A DNA stretch of 19,867 bases from an uncultured Collinsella sp. (GTDB taxonomy: Bacteria > Actinomycetota > Coriobacteriia > Coriobacteriales > Coriobacteriaceae), in the NCBI GenBank assembly GCA_902492235.1, contig CABUKS010000033.1, forward strand, positions 1 through 19,867, read 5' to 3'. A program made the translations under genes and the position numbers. Below are positions 12,547 to 19,223 of this stretch, piece by piece; the first letter of the stretch is position 1; the number at the start of each line of letters is the position of its first letter. The notes beneath the pieces were generated by a model. The model did not search any database and was not told the origin of the DNA. It worked only from the letters and a program-made list of their open reading frames with translations.

Positions 12547-13741
12547 GGCAGGCGATAATCTCATCCGAAAGATCGAGGGCGGAATTGGTCACGGCGTCCA
12601 TATCGTAGTAACGATACTCGGCCAGACGACCCACCGGGTGGAAGTTCGTCAGGTTCTGGACGCGCTCAAGATAGCGCTCGTAGAGCTCACGGTTCTCGGG
12701 CTCCAGGATAGCGTAGTACGGCGTCTCACCCGAGCCGGGCGTATAGGCCTTAGAGTACTCCTTCATGATGGTGGTCTTGCCGGGCAAAACCTGACCGGTC
12801 ATGTTCTTGAACTCAGTGATGCGCGTATAGTCCTCGCTCGTGGTGTAGTTGACGGTGCCCACGGGCTGGAACTGATCCATATCGAGCGTCTCGAACTTCA
12901 TATCGAGCGTGCGGTACGGCAGCGCGCCCAGGTCGAGGTTGAACAGCTCGTCGAGTGGACCGGTGTAGACGATCTCGCCACCATAGACCTTACCGTCGAT
13001 CTTGACGGTAGTCTCGTCGATCTCAAAGAGGTCACGGGCGTCTACGTCACAGAATACGTCAATCAGGTCGTGATCGAGCATATGCTCGAACAACGCGGTA
13101 TAGCCGTCCTGCGGCATGCCCTGGAAAGGAGCCTGCGGGAAGTAGCGATCGTCATCGCCCACAAAGACGGGAACGCGGCCGGTGATCGAGGGGTCGATCT
13201 GGTCGGGCGTCTGGCCCCACTGCTTCATGGTGTAATGCAAAAAGACGTTCTCATAGACATAATCGGCGACCTCGGCAAGATCCGGGTCGTTCTTCTTGCG
13301 CAGCTCCATAATGGGCACCTTGACGTCCTTGCCAAAGGTCTCCACGAGCTTTTGGTACAGTTCCTCGCCGCGCTCATCGCCAAAGGCGAGCTTGAGGCTC
13401 GCATGGTTAAAGGGCACGGGCATAAGGGTACCGTTGATGTTGGCGAGCACCTTGTGCTGGTAGTCCGTCCACTTGGTAAAACGCGACAGGAAATTGTGGA
13501 CGCGCTCGTTAAAGGTATGGTAGATGTGCGGACCATACTCGTGGACCAGGATTCCCGCCTCGTCAGTGCAGTCGAAGGCATTGCCCGCAATGTGGCTACG
13601 GCGCTCCAAAACGGCAACACGATAGCCGATAGTTTCGGCAAGACGGCGGGCGCAAACGGCACCGGCATAACCGGCACCGACAACAATCATGTCGTACGCA
13701 CCGGCATTAAAGCCTTCAGGCAGGCCTGAGGTAATCTGCAT
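12539..13741 (-). CDS. glf: UDP-galactopyranose mutase
   Basis: FAD enzyme converting UDP-galactopyranose to UDP-galactofuranose in the cytosol, supplying surface glycan synthesis. The 400 residues show the dinucleotide-binding loop VVGAGYAGAVCARRLAE (Gly22, Gly24, Gly27), LERRSHIAGNAFD, HEYGPHIYHT and the family blocks DDDRYFPQAPFQGMPQDGYT and MKEYSKAYTPG. AAGGAG stands 5 nt before the ATG. About 15 residues precede the Rossmann start, slightly long for the family. It forms an overlapping pair with the GT2 gene downstream. Its promoter is back to back with that of pta. Confidence 0.95.
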   Translation of the reverse strand: MQITSGLPEGFNAGAYDMIVVGAGYAGAVCARRLAETIGYRVAVLERRSHIAGNAFDCTDEAGILVHEYGPHIYHTFNERVHNFLSRFTKWTDYQHKVLANINGTLMPVPFNHASLKLAFGDERGEELYQKLVETFGKDVKVPIMELRKKNDPDLAEVADYVYENVFLHYTMKQWGQTPDQIDPSITGRVPVFVGDDDRYFPQAPFQGMPQDGYTALFEHMLDHDLIDVFCDVDARDLFEIDETTVKIDGKVYGGEIVYTGPLDELFNLDLGALPYRTLDMKFETLDMDQFQPVGTVNYTTSEDYTRITEFKNMTGQVLPGKTTIMKEYSKAYTPGSGETPYYAILEPENRELYERYLERVQNLTNFHPVGRLAEYRYYDMDAVTNSALDLSDEIIACHA

Positions 13742-13819
13742 CGATACTCCTTGTCAAAAGCCACGTGCTCGTTAGCTGGGCTTTTCTCGAACATTCTTCG
13801 AGACATATTTATCAGAGCG

Positions 13820-13845
13820 ATTATAGCGCTAATGCGTCCTATAAT
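13820..13845. promoter_or_regulatory. Overlapping divergent promoters for glf and pta
   Basis: A perfect TATAAT on the plus strand (13840-13845) and another on the minus strand (13820-13825) stand back to back 14 bp apart. Each promoter's -35 region would overlap the other's -10, and neither has a good -35. Polymerase binding at one should exclude the other. Confidence 0.5.
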
Positions 13846-13898
13846 GAGCTTGCCACACAAGGAAAGCTCAAGCACCGCGGCGTACATTATTGAAAGGT

Positions 13899-13923
13899 AA
13901 ACCCGCTAGCAGCGGGTTTATTC
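13899..13923 (+). terminator. Terminator-like hairpin in the pta leader
   Basis: A perfect 9-bp stem AAACCCGCT-AGC-AGCGGGTTT followed by ATTCG, 50 nt before the pta start. No gene upstream on this strand needs a terminator, so it may attenuate pta or end a short leader RNA begun near 13852. Confidence 0.5.
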
Positions 13924-13972
13924 GTGAACAGCCGGGCGCCTGGAGCTTAGTGAAACGCTTGTAAGGAGTAAC

Positions 13973-14953
13973 ATGAGCGATTTCCTTAACCGTATGAAGT
14001 CTGCCGCCAAGGCCGACCTTAAGACGATCGTCCTGCCCGAGGGCGAGGATCCGCGTACCATCGTCGCGGCAAACAAAATCATCGAGGAGGGCCTGGCAAA
14101 GCTCGTCATCCTGGGCAACCCCGACGAGATCGACGTTCCCGGCGCTACCGTCATCGACCCGCGCAACGCCGAGAAGCACGAGGAGTACGCGCAGAAATTT
14201 GCCGAGCTCCGCGCCAAGAAGGGCGTTACCATCGAGCAGGCTCGCGCCCAGGTGATGGACGCCACCTACTTTGGCACCATGATGGTCAAGATGGGCGACG
14301 CCGACGGCCTGGTCTCCGGCGCCTGCCACTCCACCGCCGACACCCTGCGCCCCGCGCTGCAGATCCTCAAGACCGCCCCGGGCACCAAGCTGGTCTCGGC
14401 CTTCTTCGTGATGTGCACCGACACCCCGCAGTTCGGTACCGACGGCACGCTGATCTTCGCCGACTGCGGCCTCAACATTAATCCGTCTTCTGACGAGCTC
14501 TCCGAGATCGCCATCGCCTCGGCCCACTCCTGGTCCACCTTCATGGGCAATGTTGAGCCGCACGTGGCCATGCTCTCCTACTCCACCATGGGCTCCGCCG
14601 GTGGCGAGGTCGCCAAGAAGGTCCAGGAGGCCGTGAAGTTCTGCAAGGAGAAGGCTCCCGAGCTCGCCATCGACGGTGACCTGCAGCTCGATGCCGCTAT
14701 CGTCCCCACCGTCGCCCAGCTCAAGGCTCCCGGCTCCTCCGTCGCCGGTAAGGCCAACGTGCTCGTGTTCCCCGACCTCGAGGCGGGCAACATCGGCTAC
14801 AAGCTGGTCCAGCGCTTCGCCGGCGCTGACGCCTACGGCCCCATCCTGCAGGGCATCGCCAAGCCGGTCAACGACCTTTCGCGCGGCTGCTCTGCCGACG
14901 ACATCGTGGGTGTCGTGGCCATCACCGCCGTCCAGGCTCAGATGGCTGAGTAG
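13973..14953 (+). CDS. pta: Phosphate acetyltransferase
   Basis: Converts acetyl-CoA and phosphate to acetyl phosphate and CoA in the cytosol, the partner step to acetate kinase. The 326 residues match the short single-domain Pta class. Typical blocks are KTIVLPEGEDPRTIVAA, MMVKMGDADGLVSGACHSTADTLRPALQI, FADCGLNINPSSDELSEIA and FPDLEAGNIGYKLVQRFAGADAYGP. AAGGAG lies 4 nt before the ATG. The leader is about 120 nt with a terminator-like hairpin, suggesting attenuation. It faces the two acetate kinase genes rather than forming an operon with them, and nested palindrome C begins 16 nt after its stop. Confidence 0.95.
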   Translation: MSDFLNRMKSAAKADLKTIVLPEGEDPRTIVAANKIIEEGLAKLVILGNPDEIDVPGATVIDPRNAEKHEEYAQKFAELRAKKGVTIEQARAQVMDATYFGTMMVKMGDADGLVSGACHSTADTLRPALQILKTAPGTKLVSAFFVMCTDTPQFGTDGTLIFADCGLNINPSSDELSEIAIASAHSWSTFMGNVEPHVAMLSYSTMGSAGGEVAKKVQEAVKFCKEKAPELAIDGDLQLDAAIVPTVAQLKAPGSSVAGKANVLVFPDLEAGNIGYKLVQRFAGADAYGPILQGIAKPVNDLSRGCSADDIVGVVAITAVQAQMAE

Positions 14954-14968
14954 CGTACATATCCCCTC

Positions 14969-15095
14969 GGGACCCTACAGGGTAAAGCTCTGAAAACGTC
15001 TTCGGACATGTCGGAAGCCCCCGCTACGCACTACGTGCGGCGGGGGCTTCCTCCGTCCTGCGGAAAGTTTTCAGAGCTTTACCCTGTAGGGTCCC
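14969..15095 (+). repeat. Nested palindrome C (3' element of pta)
   Basis: A perfect 29-bp outer inverted repeat (14969-14997 with 15067-15095) around a 69-nt core. The inner 12-bp stem is GGAAGCCCCCGC (15013-15024) with GCGGGGGCTTCC (15040-15051). The core keeps TGCGGAA near its 3' end (15059-15065), as in A and B, and ACATGTC near its 5' end, loosely like ACAGTCC. The arm head is palindromic (ACCCT-AC-AGGGT). The inner hairpin could be an intrinsic terminator of pta, but its T-tract is poor (CTTCCTCC). Confidence 0.8.
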
Positions 15096-15245
15096 TGCCG
15101 CTACGTGGCAATCGGGGCATCTGGAGTGGACGGCGGCTTGGCTACGAGCTGGGGCTGAAAATCTGAATGGATGGGTGCCGTTGTTGGGAGCGCAGGCGTT
15201 GCTGGCGGTGATCACTTTGGGACTGGAATTTCCGCCTACTAGTAA
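15096..15245. other. Spacer between element C and the ackA terminator
   Basis: No credible gene. Just outside element C the minus strand carries CCGCCGTCCA, CAGATG and GTAGCG in the same order as the last codons of pta. This may be a degraded inverted copy of the pta 3' end. Nothing else is recognised. Confidence 0.35.
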
Positions 15246-15279
15246 AAAGGCCTCCGGAGCTGTTGCTCTGGAGGCCTTT
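15246..15279 (-). terminator. Intrinsic terminator of the first acetate kinase gene
   Basis: A 10-bp stem AAAGGCCTCC with GGAGGCCTTT and a 14-nt loop. On the minus strand it ends in TTTTT, 22 nt after the ackA stop at 15302. Confidence 0.85.
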
Positions 15280-15301
15280 CGTTTACTTGCAAATGCGCGC
15301 G

Positions 15302-16480
15302 TTAGTTGTTCTTGGTCAGGCGCTCGACGTCGTGGGCGATCATGTATTCCTCGTCGGTGGGGATGACCATGACCGTGACGGCGGAACCGGCGGCACTGAT
15401 GACCTGCGGGCCGTTGCCCACGGCCTCGCGGTTCTTGTTGTTGTCGATGCGCACGCCCAGCCACTCAAAGCAGTCGCAGAAAGCCTTGCGAATCGACCAG
15501 TCGTTCTCGCCGATGCCGGCGGTAAAGGTGATGGTGTCCACGCCCGCCATGGAAGCGATCATGGAACCGGCCTGCTGCATGGCCTTGTAGGCGAACATAT
15601 CGAAGGCGAGCAGGCAGCGCTCGTCGCCCTCGGAGGCGCGCGTGCGGATGTCGCGGGCGTCGTTGGAGATACCTGAGATGGCAAGCAGACCAGACTGCTT
15701 GTTCATCATGTCATCGACTTCCTGATAGCTGTAGCCGCCCTCGCGCTGCAGGTAGCACACGGTAGCCGGGTCGATGGAGCCGCAACGGGTACCCATCATC
15801 AGGCCGTCGAGCGGCGTGAGGCCCATCGTGGTATCGCGGCACACGCCGTCCTCGATGGCGGCGAGCGAAGCGCCGTTGCCCAGATGGCACGAAAGCAGAC
15901 GGTGGCAGCGCGAGCCCAGGATCTCCTTGGCCATCATCCACTCATAGCGGTGGCTCGTGCCGTGGGCACCGTACTTGCGCACGTGGTACTTATCGCACAC
16001 GTCCTTGGGCAGCGCGTAGGTGTAGGCAACCTCGGGCATGGTCATGTGGAACGAGGTGTCGAAGACCGCCACGTTGGGCAGCTCCGGATACTTCTCACGG
16101 CAATACTCAATCGCTGCGGCCTCGCCGTAGTTGTGCAGCGGAGCAAGCGGTGCCACCTCAAGAATCTTGGCCATAACCTCGTCGTCGACAACTGCGGAAT
16201 CATCGAAGTGCCAGCCGCCCTGAACGATACGATGCCCAATGCCATCGATCGTAAAGTCAGTCTTCTCGAGCTCCTCGAGCACACGCGCGATAGCCGAACG
16301 ATGATCCGGGAAGGGGACCTCCTCGGTCTGCTTGGCGCCACCGTTCTCGGAGTGGCCAAAGATGCCCATGTCCGAACCGATACGTTCGCAGTTGCCCTTG
16401 GCGAAAACCTCGCGAGTATCGGTATCCAAAAGCTGGTATTTGAGGCTTGAGCTGCCGGCGTTAACAACAAGTACGTTCAT
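15302..16480 (-). CDS. ackA: Acetate kinase, paralogue 1
   Basis: Transfers phosphate from acetyl phosphate to ADP, giving acetate and ATP. The 392 residues are full length. Visible blocks are VVNAGSSSLKYQ, IGHRIVQGGW with Arg84, APLHN, DTSFH, YGAHGTSHRY with His173 and His177, CHLGNGAS with His199 and Asn202, GTRCGSIDPA with Arg232, FTAGIGEN and PTDEEYMIA with the glutamate at the active site. Where E. coli and Methanosarcina have HGGE after the substrate arginine, this protein has QGGW. AAGGAG precedes the ATG by 4 nt. It lies downstream of paralogue 2 with its own promoter region, and both face pta. Confidence 0.95.
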   Translation of the reverse strand: MNVLVVNAGSSSLKYQLLDTDTREVFAKGNCERIGSDMGIFGHSENGGAKQTEEVPFPDHRSAIARVLEELEKTDFTIDGIGHRIVQGGWHFDDSAVVDDEVMAKILEVAPLAPLHNYGEAAAIEYCREKYPELPNVAVFDTSFHMTMPEVAYTYALPKDVCDKYHVRKYGAHGTSHRYEWMMAKEILGSRCHRLLSCHLGNGASLAAIEDGVCRDTTMGLTPLDGLMMGTRCGSIDPATVCYLQREGGYSYQEVDDMMNKQSGLLAISGISNDARDIRTRASEGDERCLLAFDMFAYKAMQQAGSMIASMAGVDTITFTAGIGENDWSIRKAFCDCFEWLGVRIDNNKNREAVGNGPQVISAAGSAVTVMVIPTDEEYMIAHDVERLTKNN

Positions 16481-16535
16481 GAGACTCCTTTGCAGTGCAA
16501 TACGGTCGACGCAGACCCCTTAGGGCGGCCGCATT

Positions 16536-16573
16536 TTAATAAGAAGTTATCACAACTTGATAAATAGCTATCA
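16536..16573 (-). promoter_or_regulatory. Operator-like repeats and promoter of the first ackA
   Basis: TTATCA (16547-16552), 5 nt, TGATAA (16558-16563), then a further TATCA at 16569-16573 form overlapping inverted repeats. On the minus strand TATTAA (16536-16541) is a possible -10 and TTTATC (16559-16564) a possible -35 with 17-bp spacing. The repeats would therefore lie over the -35. The regulator is unknown. Confidence 0.4.
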
Positions 16574-16596
16574 GGCATATCGCCCAACGAGCACAA

Positions 16597-16640
16597 AAGA
16601 GGGGCCGAACGGCGCTCGGTCGTCCAGCCCCTCCCCTCTT
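16597..16640 (-). terminator. Intrinsic terminator of the second acetate kinase gene
   Basis: The outer stem AAGAGGGG with CCCCTCTT encloses a second GGGGCTGG-type stem. On the minus strand it runs into TTTTGTG, beginning 4 nt after the stop. Confidence 0.8.
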
Positions 16641-16644
16641 GCAA

Positions 16645-17823
16645 TTACTTGCCGTTGACGATGCGCTCGACGTCGGAAGCGATCATGAACTCCTCGTCCG
16701 TGGGGATGACGAAAATCTTGACCTTGGAATCTTTGGCGGACAGGCACCAAGCGCCGTCGCCACGCAGGGCGTTGCGGGCATGATCCATCTTGACGCCCAT
16801 AAAGGCCAGACGGTCGGCCACGCCAGCGCGGACAGCCGGAGCGTGCTCGCCAATGCCGGCAGTAAAGACCAGGGTGTCCATACCGCACATAGAAGTAGCC
16901 ATCTCGGCAGCCTTGGCGGCAATCTTGTAGACAAACATGTCGAAGGCGAGCTGAGCATCGGGGTCACCAGCGGCGGCGAGCTCCTCGACGTTGCGGCAGT
17001 CGTTGGTCTTGCCGCCGGTCACAGCCAAAAGGCCGGACTTCTTGTTCATCATCTCGTCGACCTCGTCGAAGGTGTAGCCACCCTCGCGCTGCAGGTAGCA
17101 CACGGTAGCCGGGTCGATGGAGCCGCAGCGGGTGCCCATCATGACGCCGTCGAGCGGGGTGAGGCCCATGGTGGTGTCCATGCACTTGCCGTCCTCGATG
17201 GCGCACAGGGAAGCGCCGGAGCCGATATGGCACACGACGACCTTGCGAGCCTCGCCGTTGGTCATCTCGGCGACCTTCTTGGAGATGTAACGGTAGCTGG
17301 TGCCGTGGGCGCCGTACTTACGGATGTGCAGCTTGTCGCAAACATCCTTGGGAAGGGCGTAGGTCTTGGCGACCTCGGGCATGTTGAAGTGGAAAGCGGT
17401 GTCGTAGACCGTAACGTTGGGCAGATCGGGATACTGCTCCAGGCAGTACTCGATAACGTTGGCCTCGGGGTTGTTGTGCAGCGGCGCCAGCGGGGCGACC
17501 TCGCGGATCTTGGCGAGGACGTCCTCGTCGACGAGGGAGGAATCGCCGAAGTACCAGCCACCCTGAACGATACGGTGGCCGATGCCCTCGATCTTGACGC
17601 CGTTGGCCTCAAGGTCCTTCAGGACGACCTCGATGGCGACCTTGTGGTCGGGGAACTCGATGTTCTCGGTCACCTTCTTGGAGCCATTGGCGGCATGGGT
17701 GAAGGTACCACCGGTAAAGCAGACGCGCTCGCAGGAGCCCTTTGCGGACACCTTATGGGACTTGGTGTCGATGACCTGATACTTAAGGGTCGAAGATCCC
17801 GCGTTGACGACCAGAACGTTCAT
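16645..17823 (-). CDS. ackA: Acetate kinase, paralogue 2
   Basis: Second acetate kinase of identical length (392 residues), aligning without gaps through residue 210 with paralogue 1 but clearly diverged, so an old duplication unlike the arcA pair. It keeps Asn7, Arg84, His173, His199, Arg232 and PTDEEFMIA. It differs at two conserved positions: HGTSY (Tyr177) for HGTSH and HIGSG (Ser202) for HLGNG. Like its neighbour it has QGGW instead of HGGE. Activity on acetate is likely but altered kinetics, substrate or a regulatory role are possible. AGGGAG lies 4 nt before the ATG. Terminators on both sides make it a single-gene unit. Confidence 0.92.
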   Translation of the reverse strand: MNVLVVNAGSSTLKYQVIDTKSHKVSAKGSCERVCFTGGTFTHAANGSKKVTENIEFPDHKVAIEVVLKDLEANGVKIEGIGHRIVQGGWYFGDSSLVDEDVLAKIREVAPLAPLHNNPEANVIEYCLEQYPDLPNVTVYDTAFHFNMPEVAKTYALPKDVCDKLHIRKYGAHGTSYRYISKKVAEMTNGEARKVVVCHIGSGASLCAIEDGKCMDTTMGLTPLDGVMMGTRCGSIDPATVCYLQREGGYTFDEVDEMMNKKSGLLAVTGGKTNDCRNVEELAAAGDPDAQLAFDMFVYKIAAKAAEMATSMCGMDTLVFTAGIGEHAPAVRAGVADRLAFMGVKMDHARNALRGDGAWCLSAKDSKVKIFVIPTDEEFMIASDVERIVNGK

Positions 17824-17876
17824 GTGTCTCCCTACTAACAGGCGGTGTGGCGCCGCCAGGTTACATACGCTTCAAT

Positions 17877-17910
17877 AATAAACCCAAACGCCCTCGCGCT
17901 CGGGTTTATT
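17877..17910 (-). terminator. Intrinsic terminator of the MFS gene
   Basis: A perfect 9-bp stem AATAAACCC with GGGTTTATT, then TATTATTG on the minus strand, 33 nt past the MFS stop and upstream of the second ackA. Confidence 0.7.
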
Positions 17911-17943
17911 GCGTTGATATATAAGTTATCGGTGCCTAAATAC

Positions 17944-19104
17944 TCATGGCCTTTGGCTTGTAAGACGAAATAGCGCGGGGATATACACCAGGGAAGAAAT
18001 CCCGAGCGCAACAAGCAATACGACTCGAATGCCCGCAACGCTACTCAGCACAGAGTTGAGCAGATAGAAAAGAACAGCACCCACCGCCACCATCTGGCTT
18101 TGAACCGAAATCAGTGAACAGCGCATCGATGAATCGACAGCATTTTGAAAAATTGAGTATTTAATTGGAGCAAATAACGAGTAGGCGACCGTCTGCAACA
18201 CATAGAACACGGGCAGCAAATAGACCGGAGTAAAGGGAATCAAAAATAGAGCAGTCAGGGAAAGGCGCACGATGCCGCAAATACGCGCAAAACGGCCCTT
18301 GTCGACATGAGCAATCACACTGGGCACAATAAGCCCCATGGAGGCCGAGGCAAGGAGCTGGACCGCAATGATCACACCCGAAGCGACGGCATTCATTCCG
18401 CGACCCGCAAGCAACAGTGAGAAAAAGTCTTCCAGGGCGACAAAAGCAAATGCTTGAGAACAGTCCATGATGAACGCTGACCGAAGAATGCCATTACCCG
18501 CAATAGCAGCACCGATCATCTTCGGGCTAATTCCATGCTCAGGTGTCACCGCGGTGCCCTCTCTTCTCACCTCAGGAATACAGACAACGACAACCAATGT
18601 CAGCACCATTGCGATGATATCGACCGAAAGCCCAATGAGATACGCGCCAGCGGACGAAATGAAACCGCCCACACAAGCGGAGAGGGCATAAGACGCATAG
18701 AAGATGAATCGCTCAACGACATTAAGTCTTACGAGCTGGTCCTGAGAGACGCTGTCAATGTAAATCGCTTCTATGGATCCGCTCATACATGCAACGGCAA
18801 AACCTTTGAGAGCAAACGCGCCGATTAAAAGCAGAGGAGAACGGACGAGAAGCAGGGCGACATAGTATCCAAGCATCCCCACGACGCCAACGAGACCACT
18901 TGTCTTTCGTCCAAACCTATCGGCAATATAGCCAGTGGGAACTTCAAGGATGAACTTGCTCACTTGATATGCAATCATCATGCTAGAAATCGCCACCATC
19001 GAGAATCCGACGAATTCAAGGTAAACCGTCAGAAAATACAAAATGGTGCTGAAGTTCGACAGAAAAACGAACGTCATATAAAGCAAAATCGTACGATTGT
19101 TCAT
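17944..19104 (-). CDS. Major facilitator superfamily transporter
   Basis: Integral membrane carrier of 386 residues with about 12 hydrophobic segments. Between segments 2 and 3 is the MFS motif A form GYIADRFGRKTSG. The ATG at 19104 follows GGAGGG by 6 nt; a TTG seven codons upstream also lies in frame but sits inside that ribosome site. The substrate is unknown; the drug-efflux-like or sugar-efflux-like subfamilies are possible. GC content and codon use look lower than in the neighbouring pta/ack genes, which may mean acquisition together with the LysR-type gene upstream on the same strand. Confidence 0.85.
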   Translation of the reverse strand: MNNRTILLYMTFVFLSNFSTILYFLTVYLEFVGFSMVAISSMMIAYQVSKFILEVPTGYIADRFGRKTSGLVGVVGMLGYYVALLLVRSPLLLIGAFALKGFAVACMSGSIEAIYIDSVSQDQLVRLNVVERFIFYASYALSACVGGFISSAGAYLIGLSVDIIAMVLTLVVVVCIPEVRREGTAVTPEHGISPKMIGAAIAGNGILRSAFIMDCSQAFAFVALEDFFSLLLAGRGMNAVASGVIIAVQLLASASMGLIVPSVIAHVDKGRFARICGIVRLSLTALFLIPFTPVYLLPVFYVLQTVAYSLFAPIKYSIFQNAVDSSMRCSLISVQSQMVAVGAVLFYLLNSVLSSVAGIRVVLLVALGISSLVYIPALFRLTSQRP

Positions 19105-19184
19105 GCTCCGCCCTCCAAGAGCCAATAACCCAAACCGAAATCTTGGAAAAGCATGAGGGCAGAGCCGTCAGTCATGTGTTACAA

Positions 19185-19207
19185 GGCGTCAACATTCACT
19201 TGACGCC
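19185..19207 (-). repeat. Hairpin between the LysR-type and MFS genes
   Basis: GGCGTCAA, 7 nt, TTGACGCC: an 8-bp inverted repeat 17 nt past the LysR stop. The T-tract is poor (TTGTAAC), so it may be a weak terminator or an operator of the MFS gene. Confidence 0.4.
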
Positions 19208-19223
19208 ACGAGGCCAAATGACC

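Noticed and set aside
11168..15095. Elements A-C as MITEs or IS remnants
   Set aside because: Terminal inverted repeats differ completely in sequence between copies and no target-site duplications are visible; a transposon would keep its termini constant.
15175..15676. Plus-strand frames opposite the first ackA and its terminator
   Set aside because: They cross the intrinsic terminator and continue antisense to ackA; no start signals.
16605..16612. CGAACGG inside the terminator of the second ackA as a LytTR site
   Set aside because: Single copy inside a terminator loop, with no partner 21 bp away and no promoter.
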